Assembly (NCBI GenBank): GCA_025782395.1
Contig: JALGZD010000056.1
Location: forward strand, 1-54,117
Direction: 5' to 3'
Source: a bacterium
GTDB taxonomy: Bacteria; Joyebacterota; Joyebacteria; Joyebacterales; Joyebacteraceae
DNA: 54,117 bases
Shown piece by piece: positions 34,575 through 43,790 of the stretch. The stretch's first letter is position 1, and each line of letters starts with the position of its first letter. A model generated the notes under the pieces. That model was not told where the DNA came from. It made no database searches and saw only the letters and a list, made by a program, of their open reading frames with translations. A program made the translations under genes and the position numbers.

Positions 34575-35819
34575 GTGGTGGAGATGGATTTGGAACGCGA
34601 ACAGAAGAACAGAGTCCTCACGGTGAGCCAGGTGACGGCGATGGTAAAGTCGGTGCTCGAGTCGTCGCTCTCCCTCTTCTGGGTGGAAGGTGAGATCTCC
34701 AATTTCGTTCACCACAGCTCCGGACACATGTACTTCACTCTGAAAGACGAGGGCAGTCGGCTCTCGTCCATCATGTTCAGGCACAAGAACACCGGATTGC
34801 CCTTCGTTCCGGAAGACGGAATGAAAGTCGTTGCCTGGGGCGGCATCAAGGTCTACGAGCCCGCCGGGAAATACCAGTTGTATGTCGAAGAGATGAGGCC
34901 GGCGGGCGTGGGTGCGCTCGCGGCCGCCTACGAGAAGCTCAAACGTACACTTCAGGAAGAGGGGCTCTTCCATAGCGCAGCCAAGAAGCCTCTGCCGGAG
35001 TTCCCGAAGACTGTGGCCATCGTCACGTCTCCGACCGGCGCTGCCGTGCGTGATGTGATCCGCGTTGTAGCGGCGCGGTATCCGCTGACGAGTCTGGTCG
35101 TTGTGCCGACTCGCGTTCAAGGCGGCGGCGCGGCCCCTGAGATCGTTGCGGCCGTTGAAGCCGTTGATGCGTGGGGTAAAGCGGACGTCATCATCGTCGG
35201 AAGGGGAGGGGGGTCGCTGGAAGACCTCTGGGCCTTCAATGATGAATCGGTCGCGCGCGCCATCTTCGCCTGCAGAACGCCGATCATATCGGCCGTCGGT
35301 CATGAGGTTGATTTTACGATAAGCGACTTCGTGGCGGACGTGCGTGCGGCGACGCCCTCCAACGCTGGAGAGATCGCAGTCCGCGATCGCGCCGACCTGG
35401 CGCGCGAGCTCGAACGCTTCGGCGTCAGGCTGGAGGGCGCTGTCAAGTCCGTAACGGACAGATTGTCGGAAAGGGTGAGGATCCTGGAGACCGCCTACGG
35501 GTTCAGACTCCCCAGAGCGCTCGTGGAGCGGCTGTCGCAGAGCGTGGACGATCTGGTGAGGCGGTCGGGAGTGGCTGCCGGTGTCTGCCTGGAGCGGGCG
35601 ACAGGGGTGCTTGAGCGTCTGCGGACTGGTTTGCGATTGTCGGATCCCGCGGGTATCATGGCGCGCGGCTACGCTGCCGTCGGGGTGCTGCCGTCGCTCA
35701 AGCCCGTACGCTCCGTGGACGATGTGAGCGTGGGCGCTGGGGTCAGGGTAACGGTTGCCGATGGCTGCTTTGACGGCACCGTGGGTGAGGTGGCACGGAA
35801 GCCGGGGAGGGAGCATTGA
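34575..35819 (+). CDS. xseA: Exodeoxyribonuclease VII large subunit
   Basis: A 414-residue nuclease subunit that degrades single-stranded DNA as a complex with XseB. The OB-fold N-terminus has LTVSQVTAMVKSVLE, LFWVEGEISNF and SGHMYFTLKDE. The catalytic core carries PLPEFPKTVAIVTSPTGAAVRDV, VQGGGAAPEI, VIIVGRGGGSLEDLWAFNDE, and SAVGHEVDFTISDFVADVRAATP, and a coiled coil and short C-terminal beta region follow. GTG 34575 has GAGG 6 bases upstream; TTG 34563, overlapping the folD stop, is the alternative. It heads the conserved order xseA-xseB-ispA-dxs. Confidence 0.95.
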   Translation: MVEMDLEREQKNRVLTVSQVTAMVKSVLESSLSLFWVEGEISNFVHHSSGHMYFTLKDEGSRLSSIMFRHKNTGLPFVPEDGMKVVAWGGIKVYEPAGKYQLYVEEMRPAGVGALAAAYEKLKRTLQEEGLFHSAAKKPLPEFPKTVAIVTSPTGAAVRDVIRVVAARYPLTSLVVVPTRVQGGGAAPEIVAAVEAVDAWGKADVIIVGRGGGSLEDLWAFNDESVARAIFACRTPIISAVGHEVDFTISDFVADVRAATPSNAGEIAVRDRADLARELERFGVRLEGAVKSVTDRLSERVRILETAYGFRLPRALVERLSQSVDDLVRRSGVAAGVCLERATGVLERLRTGLRLSDPAGIMARGYAAVGVLPSLKPVRSVDDVSVGAGVRVTVADGCFDGTVGEVARKPGREH

Positions 35820-36055
35820 GCAAGACGAAGCCGACCTTTGAAAGCGAGCTCGAGAGGCTTGAGAGACTCGTAGACAAGCTGGAGAACGGAGAACTCGGAC
35901 TTGAGAAGTCCCTGGCTGCGTTTGAAGAAGGGACGAAGCTCGCGAAATCGCTGACGCAGATCCTGGACAAGGCACAGATGAGAGTGTTGAAGCTGACCAC
36001 CGATGAACAGGGCGAGTTCCTGCTGGATGAGTTCGGAGGTGACGCGGAGGAATAG
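35816..36055 (+). CDS. xseB: Exodeoxyribonuclease VII small subunit
   Basis: A 79-residue helical protein with the family signature FESELERLERLVDKLENGEL followed by GLEKSLAAFEEG. Several copies wrap around XseA to form the active exonuclease. Its TTG start overlaps the xseA stop (TTGA), so the two subunits are translationally coupled. A short acidic tail follows the core domain. Confidence 0.95.
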   Translation: MSKTKPTFESELERLERLVDKLENGELGLEKSLAAFEEGTKLAKSLTQILDKAQMRVLKLTTDEQGEFLLDEFGGDAEE

Positions 36056-36056
36056 C

Positions 36057-36944
36057 GTGTCGAGATCTCTCAGTTTATACATGGACGAGAGGCGTAAGAT
36101 CGTGGAGGACGCCCTCGATCGCTTTCTCCCGGAACCCGGGGGGCAGTACTCGCGTTTGACCCAGGCGATGCGCTACAGCGTCTTCTCCGGAGGGAAAAGG
36201 CTAAGGCCGATCCTTGCGATCGCTGCCTTTGAGGTCGTGGGCGGAGAGGGAAACACGGTGCTTGCCCCGGCGTGCGCAACGGAGCTCATTCACACATATT
36301 CCCTTATCCACGATGACCTGCCGGCGATGGACGATGACGATCTCAGGCGCGGTCGCCCGACTTGTCACAAGGAGTTCGACGAGGCGCTGGCCATTCTCGC
36401 GGGAGACGCCCTCCTGACGCTGGCATTCGAGATAGTGACTGAGAAAAGCGTTCTTCCTCCGGAGTGCGCCGCAGCCGTCGTCAGGGAACTGGCGGGCGCC
36501 AACGGGTACAGCGGGATGCTGGGTGGGCAGGCGGCCGACATAGCGATGGAGGGAGAGCCTCCGGACATCGGGGCCATCGAGTACATCCACGGGCACAAGA
36601 CAGGCGCGCCTCTTGCGGCAGCGGTAAGGATAGGCGCTATCGCTGCCGGAGCAGAGAGCATTGATCTGGAGCGTCTGACGGCGTACGGGGAGCGGATAGG
36701 CCTTGCTTTCCAGATCGCCGATGATCTGCTCGACGAAACAGGCACGGCCGAGGAGATGGGCAAGGCCGTCGGCAAGGACCGGGATCGTGGCAAGATGACG
36801 TATCCCGTGGTCGTTGGAGCGGAATCAGCAGTGATCCGCGCCCAGGACCTTGTGGACGACGCGATCAGGTCGCTCGATGCGTACGGGGAGCGCGTGTGGG
36901 CGCTCGCCGGGATCGCTCAATTCATGGTTGACCGTCGCAACTGA
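36057..36944 (+). CDS. ispA: Farnesyl (geranyl) diphosphate synthase
   Basis: A 295-residue trans-prenyl diphosphate synthase. The first aspartate-rich motif DDLPAMDDDDLRRGRPT lies near residue 90, the second is DDLLDETG near residue 222, and FSGGKRLRP precedes them. The enzyme condenses dimethylallyl or geranyl diphosphate with isopentenyl diphosphate. GTG 36057, with GGAGG 6 bases upstream, is preferred over ATG 36081. Its position between xseB and dxs is the standard isoprenoid operon, marking this as the housekeeping copy; another enzyme of the family is at 10009-10896. Confidence 0.94.
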   Translation: MSRSLSLYMDERRKIVEDALDRFLPEPGGQYSRLTQAMRYSVFSGGKRLRPILAIAAFEVVGGEGNTVLAPACATELIHTYSLIHDDLPAMDDDDLRRGRPTCHKEFDEALAILAGDALLTLAFEIVTEKSVLPPECAAAVVRELAGANGYSGMLGGQAADIAMEGEPPDIGAIEYIHGHKTGAPLAAAVRIGAIAAGAESIDLERLTAYGERIGLAFQIADDLLDETGTAEEMGKAVGKDRDRGKMTYPVVVGAESAVIRAQDLVDDAIRSLDAYGERVWALAGIAQFMVDRRN

Positions 36945-36958
36945 CCGTTGGAGCGCTG

Positions 36959-38872
36959 ATGAAGACGAGACTTCTGGACGCTATCGACTCACCGCAGGAT
37001 CTCCGGAAGCTGGATGTCGCGGAGCTGGAGACGCTCGCAGAGGAGCTACGCGACGAGATCATCCGGGTTGTCTCGCGTACGGGCGGGCACCTTGCTCCGA
37101 GTCTCGGTGTCGTTGAACTGACGTTGGCCCTTCACTACGTGTTCGAATCCCCGCGCGACAGGATTGTGTGGGATGTGGGGCATCAGAGCTACGCACACAA
37201 GCTCCTGACGGGCAGGCGCGAGCGTTTCGAGACCCTTCGCCAGTACGGTGGCATTTCAGGCTTCCCCCGCAGAGAAGAGAGCCTGCACGACAGCTTCGGC
37301 ACCGGCCACGCGAGCACATCAATCTCCGCCGCGCTCGGCATGGCGTGCTCACCCGAGTTCGCCGAGAAGGCCAGGCGGGCGATCGCCGTCATTGGAGACG
37401 GTTCGCTGACTGCAGGTCTTGCGTTTGAAGGACTGAATCAGGCGGGGCACCTCAAGCGCGATCTCATCGTGGTGGTCAACGACAACCGGATGTCGATCTC
37501 GAAGAACGTCGGGGCACTGTCGCAGTACCTGACAAGGCTGAGAACAGCTCCCACCTACCATCGTCTCGAATCCGAGGTCTGGGAAATGGTGGGGAAGATC
37601 CCGGCGGTCGGCGAGAGGGCCCGCGATCTGGCGAGCCGGGCGCTTGAGGGGATTCGTGGCGTCTTCGTGCCGGGTGTCCTGTTCGAGGAACTCGGTCTGA
37701 AGTACTACGGGCCGCTCGACGGGCACAATGTGGGGCTTCTGATCAACGCTTTCGAGCGTGTGAAACATATCGACGGGCCGCTGCTGCTCCATGTCATAAC
37801 GACGAAGGGCAAGGGCTATCAACCCGCTGAGGAAGACGCTTCGCGTTTTCATGGACTTGGTTCGTTCGACAAGGCCACCGGGAGTCTCAAGGCCAGGCCG
37901 AAAGCCATTTCATATACGGAGGCGTTCGGGCGGACCCTGGCATCGCTGGCGGACGAGGACGAAAGAATCGTCGCGATCACAGCGGCGATGCCGGCGGGGA
38001 CCGGACTCACCCATTTCGCGAAGAGGTACCCGGAGAGATTCTTCGACGTCGGTATCGCGGAACAGCACGCTGTGACCTTTGCCGCCGGTCTGGCCACGGA
38101 GGGAATGAAACCTGTGGTGGCGCTCTACTCGTCATTCCTGCAGCGCGCCTACGATCAGGTCATCCACGACGTCTGTCTGCAGAACCTTCCCGTGCGATTC
38201 ATGATCGACAGGGGAGGGATCGTGGGTGATGACGGTCCAACGCATCACGGTGTTTTCGACCTCAGCTTCCTGCGGACAGTCCCCAACCTCGTGCTTGCGT
38301 CTCCGAAGGATGAGAACGAGCTTGCGGCGATGGTCTGTACCGCCCTCAACTACGACGACGGGCCGTTCGCCGTGAGATACCCCCGGGGCGCAGGTCTGGG
38401 CGTCAGAATGGACTTCAAACCCGCAGCGCTTCCGATAGGCAAGGCCGAGCGTCTGAGAAGCGGTACGGACCTGTGTCTTCTGGCCATCGGCTCCATGGTT
38501 GCCAGGACTATGGAGGCGGCCGATCGACTTGCTGATATGGGCATACAGGCGTCAGTTGTGAACGCGCGGTTTGTCAAGCCGCTGGACCGGGATCTCATCC
38601 TTGAAGAAGCTGTCCGCACTGGGCACATCGTGACTATCGAAGAGAACGTCGTAGCAGGTGGGTTCGGAGCCGCTGTGATGGAGTTTCTTCAGGCCGCCGG
38701 CGTCTACGGAGTGCGCGTTCGGGTTCTTGGTCTTCCGGACGAGTTCCTGGAGCACGGCTCGCGCGCCCGCCTTCTTGCGAACTGTCACCTGACGCCGGAC
38801 GAGATAGCCGAGAGTGCAAGAGAGCTTCTGCGGTCGAGTCGGGACGTGCTGAAAGAGGAGGCCGAGAGATGA
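36959..38872 (+). CDS. dxs: 1-Deoxy-D-xylulose-5-phosphate synthase
   Basis: A 637-residue thiamine-diphosphate enzyme that joins pyruvate and glyceraldehyde-3-phosphate in the first step of the MEP isoprenoid pathway. Motifs in order: SRTGGHLAPSLGVVELTLAL near residue 40, DVGHQSYAHKLLTGR near residue 66, VIGDGSLTAGLAFEGLNQAG (thiamine motif) near residue 143, and FFDVGIAEQHAVTFAAGLA near residue 360. DRGGIVGDDGPTHHG follows near residue 417. The length is typical. ATG follows TTGGAG. It shares an operon with ispA upstream and overlaps nadK downstream. Confidence 0.97.
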   Translation: MKTRLLDAIDSPQDLRKLDVAELETLAEELRDEIIRVVSRTGGHLAPSLGVVELTLALHYVFESPRDRIVWDVGHQSYAHKLLTGRRERFETLRQYGGISGFPRREESLHDSFGTGHASTSISAALGMACSPEFAEKARRAIAVIGDGSLTAGLAFEGLNQAGHLKRDLIVVVNDNRMSISKNVGALSQYLTRLRTAPTYHRLESEVWEMVGKIPAVGERARDLASRALEGIRGVFVPGVLFEELGLKYYGPLDGHNVGLLINAFERVKHIDGPLLLHVITTKGKGYQPAEEDASRFHGLGSFDKATGSLKARPKAISYTEAFGRTLASLADEDERIVAITAAMPAGTGLTHFAKRYPERFFDVGIAEQHAVTFAAGLATEGMKPVVALYSSFLQRAYDQVIHDVCLQNLPVRFMIDRGGIVGDDGPTHHGVFDLSFLRTVPNLVLASPKDENELAAMVCTALNYDDGPFAVRYPRGAGLGVRMDFKPAALPIGKAERLRSGTDLCLLAIGSMVARTMEAADRLADMGIQASVVNARFVKPLDRDLILEEAVRTGHIVTIEENVVAGGFGAAVMEFLQAAGVYGVRVRVLGLPDEFLEHGSRARLLANCHLTPDEIAESARELLRSSRDVLKEEAER

Positions 38873-39735
38873 AGACGGTCGGTATCATCGCGAACACGTC
38901 CAAGAGCGGCGTGGGTGCTGCCGCAGCTCACGCGCTCGAGTGGACCTCAGTTCACGATCTCGCGTTGGTTGCTGACGAGTCCTTTCGGGAATTCGCACCG
39001 CCGGCAGTCACCTGCCTGACCGGGACCCAGCTCATCGAGACCGCCGAGCTCATCTTCGCGTTCGGCGGCGACGGTACGCTGCTTACGGCCGCGAAGCGGG
39101 TTGCCATTGCCGGGCGTGAGACCCCGATCATCGGAGTGAACATGGGGAGTCTCGGTTTTCTCACCCAGATTGCCGAAGATGAGTTTGTCGACGTTCTGAA
39201 ACGGCTCAACCCGGATCGACTCCCGATCAGCTCGCGGATGATGCTGTCTGTTGAAATCGCAGGCAAGGGTGAAAAGGTGCCTGCGCTGAATGACGTTGTT
39301 ATCGCCAGGGGGGGCGATTCAAGAATGCTCTCGTTTGAGGCACGAGTGGACGGCGAGATCGTCACGCGGTACGCCGCCGACGGCCTGATTCTGTCGACGC
39401 CCACGGGTTCGACGGCGCACTCCGTATCAGCCGGCGGCCCGGTCGTAGTGCCCGATCTGAACGCCATGATAGCGACACCCATCTGCCCACACTCGTTAAG
39501 CATGCGCCCGCTGGTGATTCCGCCGTCAGCGGTGATAGAGGTCGAGATGCTGTCGTGCGACGACGAGACGATCGTGGCGGCGGATGGACACAGGGTTTTC
39601 CGGGTATCTGTGGGTGAGACAGTGGTTGTCAGACGGGCTGCGATAGATGCGCACCTGGTCGAGATTGCAGAGAGATCCTACTACGAGATTCTCCGGATCA
39701 AGATGCGCTGGGCCGGCGGCGTGCGGGAGCGGTAG
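38869..39735 (+). CDS. nadK: NAD kinase
   Basis: A 288-residue enzyme that phosphorylates NAD to NADP. The family signature FAFGGDGTLLTAAKRVA is near residue 63, NMGSLGFLTQIAEDE near residue 91, and NDVVIARG near residue 141. The nucleotide-binding TPTGSTAHSVSAGGPVV lies near residue 178. Its ATG overlaps the dxs stop (ATGA), so translation is coupled; NADPH demand of the MEP pathway may explain the pairing. No unusual residue is visible. Confidence 0.95.
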   Translation: MKTVGIIANTSKSGVGAAAAHALEWTSVHDLALVADESFREFAPPAVTCLTGTQLIETAELIFAFGGDGTLLTAAKRVAIAGRETPIIGVNMGSLGFLTQIAEDEFVDVLKRLNPDRLPISSRMMLSVEIAGKGEKVPALNDVVIARGGDSRMLSFEARVDGEIVTRYAADGLILSTPTGSTAHSVSAGGPVVVPDLNAMIATPICPHSLSMRPLVIPPSAVIEVEMLSCDDETIVAADGHRVFRVSVGETVVVRRAAIDAHLVEIAERSYYEILRIKMRWAGGVRER

Positions 39736-39738
39736 ATC

Positions 39739-40350
39739 ATGACACCGTTTCCGCGTCCGGCTCTCCGGGATCTGACGAAGCTACCGAACATCGTGACGCT
39801 CCTTCGGCTGGCGCTGGTCCCGGTGGCGCTTGCACTCCTTGTCGGCGACAGACGGGAAGCTGCACTGGCCGTTGTTGCTCTGCTTGTTGCGACGGACTGG
39901 GCGGACGGGTTTCTGGCGAGACGTTTGGGGCAAGTCACGACGCTCGGCAAGATCCTTGATCCTGTAGCCGACAAGGTCGCGGTTGCCGCACTCATGATCT
40001 TTCTTGCCGTAAGAGGTGAGGTGCCCGTCTGGGGTGCGGCCGTTGTGCTGGCGCGAGACATAGGGATACTCATCGGCGCGGTCGCCATGGCGCGGACTGC
40101 GGCGGATGTGCCACAGGCCGGCAGGGTCGGCAAAGCGACTGCTCTGGCGCTTGCCGTGATGGTACTCGTGCACGTTGCCGACTGGCAGGTTGCTGAACCG
40201 ATTGCGTTCTGGTGCGCAATGACGCTGGTCGTTCTCTCAGGGTTATTGTACGCACGGACGATGATGGCGGCGCGAATGCGTGAGCAGGGAAGAGGTGTGT
40301 ACGCTCAAGTCGGGCGCAAGACACACCGGAATCCGGATGGTGGAGAATGA
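39739..40350 (+). CDS. pgsA: CDP-alcohol phosphatidyltransferase (PgsA-type)
   Basis: A 203-residue integral membrane enzyme that probably makes phosphatidylglycerol phosphate from CDP-diacylglycerol and glycerol-3-phosphate. The CDP-alcohol motif D-x2-DG-x2-AR-x8-G-x3-D-x3-D appears as DWADGFLARRLGQVTTLGKI followed by LDPVADK near residues 54-81. KLPNIVTLLRLALVP at the N-terminus and about five to six hydrophobic helices agree with PgsA. It follows nadK by three bases and overlaps the next gene (ATGA). Phosphatidylserine synthase is the main alternative but is less likely from the N-terminal pattern. Confidence 0.88.
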   Translation: MTPFPRPALRDLTKLPNIVTLLRLALVPVALALLVGDRREAALAVVALLVATDWADGFLARRLGQVTTLGKILDPVADKVAVAALMIFLAVRGEVPVWGAAVVLARDIGILIGAVAMARTAADVPQAGRVGKATALALAVMVLVHVADWQVAEPIAFWCAMTLVVLSGLLYARTMMAARMREQGRGVYAQVGRKTHRNPDGGE

Positions 40351-41492
40351 ACGCGGGAGCTCTCGACAGGAGCAAGGTCTATCTGCTCAGGCTTTACGAC
40401 GGGAACGTCGATGATATTGCCGCCCGGATCGATGTGCTGCTCGACAGGAGCGGTCTGGGCAGCATTGCAAGCAGGGGCGAGACCGTTGCAGTCAAGATGC
40501 ATTTCGGAGAGAGCAAGGAGACCGGACATGTGAAGGCGCGCTTCGTTCGCCGCATCATCTCCTGGCTCCAGCACGAGGGGATGCGGCCGTTCCTGACCGA
40601 CACGAACACGCTCTACAAGGGAACCAGGGGTGATTCGGTTGCGCACCTGAGAGCTGCCGCGGAGCATGGGTTCACGTTCGCGGCGGTCGGAGCGCCCATC
40701 ATCATCGCAGACGGACTCAGGGGGACGAGCGAGTACCGCGTCAGGATAGGCAGGAAGCACGTCGATGAGGCCTGGCTCGGCATCGAGCTCGTGAAGGCCG
40801 ACAGCATCCTGAGCCTCGCGCATTTCAAGGGGCATGAGCTCTCCGGATTCGGAGGGGCCATCAAGAACCTTGGGATGGGGGGAGCGTCGAGAAAAGGGAA
40901 ACTCGAGCAGCACTCTACCACCGGTCCATATGTGCGCGCCACCTGCATCGCCTGCGGAACATGCGCGTCATGGTGTCCGGCGGATGCGATAGCCGTCGGA
41001 GAGAGAGCTGTCATAGATGAAGAGAAGTGTATCGGCTGCGCCGAGTGTGTTGTCGTCTGTCCGGAGCACGCTATGAGCATTCGCTGGGATGAATCCACTG
41101 ACATTTTCCAGATGAAAATGGTAGAATACCTGAGCGCGTTTGCAGCGCTCAAACGGGGGCGGATCGGGTACATCAATTTCATCACCGACGTCCATCCGCT
41201 TTGCGACTGCTACGGTTCCAGGAAGGTCCCGATAACTCCGGATATCGGGGTTGTCGCTTCCCTCGATCCAGTGGCGATCGACCAGGCATCGTACGATCTT
41301 GTCAACGAGGCGCCCGTGCCGAGAGATGCCGGTCTTAGCGAGAGCTACAGACAGGGCAGCGACAAGTTCCGTGATCTGCATCCGGATGTGGATCCGGCCA
41401 TTCAGCTGAGATACGCCGAGGAGCTGGGTTTGGGAACACGGGATTATCAACTGATAGAGATTGCTGAGAGCGCCCGTAGCTCAGCTGGATAG
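40347..41492 (+). CDS. DUF362 protein with two 4Fe-4S ferredoxin motifs
   Basis: A 381-residue protein with a DUF362 domain (KMHFGESKETGHVKARFVRR, DTNTLYKGTRG, SLAHFKGHELSGFGGAIKNLGMG) and two CX2CX2CX3C clusters, CIACGTCASWC and CIGCAECVVVC, near residues 194-240. It should carry two [4Fe-4S] clusters and pass electrons to an unknown partner; no enzymatic role is established. Its last eight codons and stop lie inside the tRNA-Arg gene. The start overlaps the pgsA stop. The length is normal for the family, so the tail is probably a minor extension. Confidence 0.88.
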   Translation: MNAGALDRSKVYLLRLYDGNVDDIAARIDVLLDRSGLGSIASRGETVAVKMHFGESKETGHVKARFVRRIISWLQHEGMRPFLTDTNTLYKGTRGDSVAHLRAAAEHGFTFAAVGAPIIIADGLRGTSEYRVRIGRKHVDEAWLGIELVKADSILSLAHFKGHELSGFGGAIKNLGMGGASRKGKLEQHSTTGPYVRATCIACGTCASWCPADAIAVGERAVIDEEKCIGCAECVVVCPEHAMSIRWDESTDIFQMKMVEYLSAFAALKRGRIGYINFITDVHPLCDCYGSRKVPITPDIGVVASLDPVAIDQASYDLVNEAPVPRDAGLSESYRQGSDKFRDLHPDVDPAIQLRYAEELGLGTRDYQLIEIAESARSSAG

Positions 41493-41546
41493 AGCACTGG
41501 ATTCCGGTTCCAGGGGTCGGAGGTTCGAATCCTCTCGGGCGTACCA
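41470..41546 (+). tRNA. tRNA-Arg (CCG)
   Basis: The 77-base cloverleaf has acceptor GCGCCCG pairing with CGGGCGT (G1-U72 wobble), D arm GCTC...GAGC, anticodon stem CTGGA/TCCAG with anticodon CCG, T arm GGAGGTTCGAATCCTCT... and encoded CCA. Its first 23 bases overlap the end of the DUF362 coding region. No separate promoter is visible. Confidence 0.95.
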
Positions 41547-41551
41547 TACAT

Positions 41552-41584
41552 GGCCACGGTTGGTGACAGTTGCCGGCCGTGGCC
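41552..41584 (+). terminator. Hairpin after tRNA-Arg
   Basis: GGCCACGG (41552-41559) pairs perfectly with CCGTGGCC (41577-41584) across a 17-base loop just past the tRNA end. There is no T tract, so it may be a weak terminator or an operator for the peptidase gene downstream. Confidence 0.35.
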
Positions 41585-41654
41585 GCGCGGATTGAGTTTG
41601 AGCGCACCATCGGGAGTCTGTCGGAGTCTTGAGCACAAGCTGACGGAGGTTCAC

Positions 41655-43772
41655 ATGAGAAGGCTGGTTATGATGGCGCTTGTCGCGCTGATGGCGCTGA
41701 GTGCCGTCGTTGCGCACGCCGAGACGGTCTACTCGATCGCTCTCGATGGTAGAGCAGCTGTGTTGGAATCCGTATCAAGAGGGGGAACGGTCAGATTCAT
41801 CGGTGCCTCCGAGGCGCTCGTTGCGGGTGATGCCGGACTCGGCGTTGATCTCAGACGTTCCGGGCTCGATGCCGAGATCGTCTGCGACACCGGTGACTGG
41901 GAGAACTTCTACATCTGCTACCCCGGGCGCGTCAAGAGCGACGTCGGTCGCTACGGTGAGATTCTCTGGGAAGAGCCGAACGGGGCGATGCTCGTGGGGC
42001 TGTCGACCGTGGATGTGGAAGCACTGAGAGCCGTTTCATTCATGATCTATTCCCTTCCCGTATCAGTAGACGCCGTCGAGTGGTTCGACAACTGTCCGGC
42101 TCCCCTTGTCGATGCGTCGCAGGACGAGCGTGCTGTGCGGGGATTTGTGGGGGATGTGATCGATGCCATCTCTGCGGATTCGCTGATGGCCCACGTCGAG
42201 CGGCTTTCCATGTATCCGGACGGCGAGCTCAGGACACGCTATGTCCGGCGTGAGGAGTGTCTGGACGAGGCGCGTACCTACATCGTCAGCTGCCTTGAAC
42301 GATATGGGGCCGTCGTGGACACGCATCACTTCGGAGTTGCCGGATACACCTGCGAAGGGGGAGTAGGCGGTCCCGTAGTCATCTATCCCGCCGAGAACAT
42401 CGTTGCAACCCTGCCGGGTTCGGGGCGTCTCCAGGGCTCATACGTCGTCTGCGCGCACTACGATGCGATCGCCAGCAACTCATTCCCGGACACGGCGTAT
42501 TTCTGGTGGTGTGACAACCCGGCACCCGGAGCGGACGACAATGCGACCGGCGTCGCGACGGTTCTCGAGATGGCGCGTGTCCTGATCGAATCCGAGGCGT
42601 CGTTCCCGTTCGATATTCGTTTCATCCTCTTTTCGGGAGAGGAACTCGGGCTCCTGGGAAGCCGTGCGTACGCGGACTCGGTCGCCGCGGTGGGAGACAC
42701 GATCTACGCGGCTCTCAATGTCGACATGATCGGGTACAAATTGAGCCCGGACCACCCTGACACGTGCCACTTGGTTACTAATGCCGGCTCGCGCTGGTTT
42801 GCGGACTGGATACTGGACACGGCGGAGACGGTCTATCCATCGCACTTCGATGATCTCGAGGTCCTGAGAATCGACCAGGCGCTGATGTACAGCGACCACG
42901 GTAGCTTCTGGATGAACGGCTACGACGCTCTCATTGCTATCGAACACTGGAATCCGCGTGAACGGAACCCCTACTATCACACGCTCCAGGACACATTCGG
43001 CTCGATCCAGTCAAGCCAGTTTGCGGCGATCACGAAGATGTGCACGGGAGCATTGGCGCGGCTCAACGATCCCGATAGCCGGATCAACCTGGTCGTCTAT
43101 GAAGGCGATGTCACCTTCACGCCCGATGAGCCGGGTTGCGGCACGACGGTCACAATCGGTACCGAGGTGCATGTGTATGGGCCCGAGGAGTACGTAGACG
43201 CGACTCTTGAACTCTGGGACGGAGACGTTGATTCAGGCGAGCTTGTCTCCTCCTTCAACTTCGCCCGGACGATGGGTGGGGGCGAGTATGTGGAGCACGA
43301 CTTCATCTGGCTCTTGGGTGAGGATGATGTAGGAGAGCACGAGCTGAGTCTGCGGGTCACAACGACCGGCACGGATGAGCTCACGATGAGCGACAACGTG
43401 GCGGTGGTGACCGTTGCGGTAACGTCAGCGGATCTTCGTATTCTCAGCCACTATGCCTATCCGAATCCTGCACCGGACGCCGGCGAAGTGGCGTTCCGGT
43501 ACGAGCTCTCCAGCCTCGCGAAGCACGTCGTGCTCGAAGTGTTCGATCTCACCGGACAGAAGCTGGGCGGCTTTGAGAAATACAACGAGGAACACGGAGA
43601 CGAAGCTGCCAACGCCGGTACGCTGGCGGGATGGAACACGGTTGCGTGGGGTGCTCTGGACGGGGTGGGGGATCCGGCGAGCGGCGTTTACATCTACAGG
43701 GTCTCGGCTCGCGAGGCGGGAGCGGTCGACCCGGCCGATATCGTCACCGGCAAGTTCGCGATCGTGCGCTAG
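41655..43772 (+). CDS. Secreted M28-family zinc aminopeptidase with C-terminal FlgD-like module
   Basis: A 705-residue exported metallopeptidase. ATG 41655 has GGAGGT 4 bases upstream and a clean signal peptide (MRRLVMMALVALMALSAVVAHA, cleavage near residue 22). The M28 dizinc site is complete in order: H in VVCAHYDAIAS, D in PGADDNATG, the catalytic Glu pair in FSGEELGLLG, D in LNVDMIGYK, and H in MYSDHGSFW. Downstream are CARDB/Ig-like beta repeats around residues 480-590. A final domain (YPNPAPDAGEVAF, VFDLTGQKLGG, PASGVYIYRVSA, TGKFAIV) resembles FlgD or type IX sorting tails. It should remove N-terminal amino acids outside the cell. Confidence 0.9.
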   Translation: MRRLVMMALVALMALSAVVAHAETVYSIALDGRAAVLESVSRGGTVRFIGASEALVAGDAGLGVDLRRSGLDAEIVCDTGDWENFYICYPGRVKSDVGRYGEILWEEPNGAMLVGLSTVDVEALRAVSFMIYSLPVSVDAVEWFDNCPAPLVDASQDERAVRGFVGDVIDAISADSLMAHVERLSMYPDGELRTRYVRREECLDEARTYIVSCLERYGAVVDTHHFGVAGYTCEGGVGGPVVIYPAENIVATLPGSGRLQGSYVVCAHYDAIASNSFPDTAYFWWCDNPAPGADDNATGVATVLEMARVLIESEASFPFDIRFILFSGEELGLLGSRAYADSVAAVGDTIYAALNVDMIGYKLSPDHPDTCHLVTNAGSRWFADWILDTAETVYPSHFDDLEVLRIDQALMYSDHGSFWMNGYDALIAIEHWNPRERNPYYHTLQDTFGSIQSSQFAAITKMCTGALARLNDPDSRINLVVYEGDVTFTPDEPGCGTTVTIGTEVHVYGPEEYVDATLELWDGDVDSGELVSSFNFARTMGGGEYVEHDFIWLLGEDDVGEHELSLRVTTTGTDELTMSDNVAVVTVAVTSADLRILSHYAYPNPAPDAGEVAFRYELSSLAKHVVLEVFDLTGQKLGGFEKYNEEHGDEAANAGTLAGWNTVAWGALDGVGDPASGVYIYRVSAREAGAVDPADIVTGKFAIVR

Positions 43773-43790
43773 CGGTCGGTATGGACGAAT

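Noticed and set aside
34251-35975. 574-codon minus-strand open frame
   Set aside because: It is a shadow of folD, xseA and xseB with compositionally biased translation.
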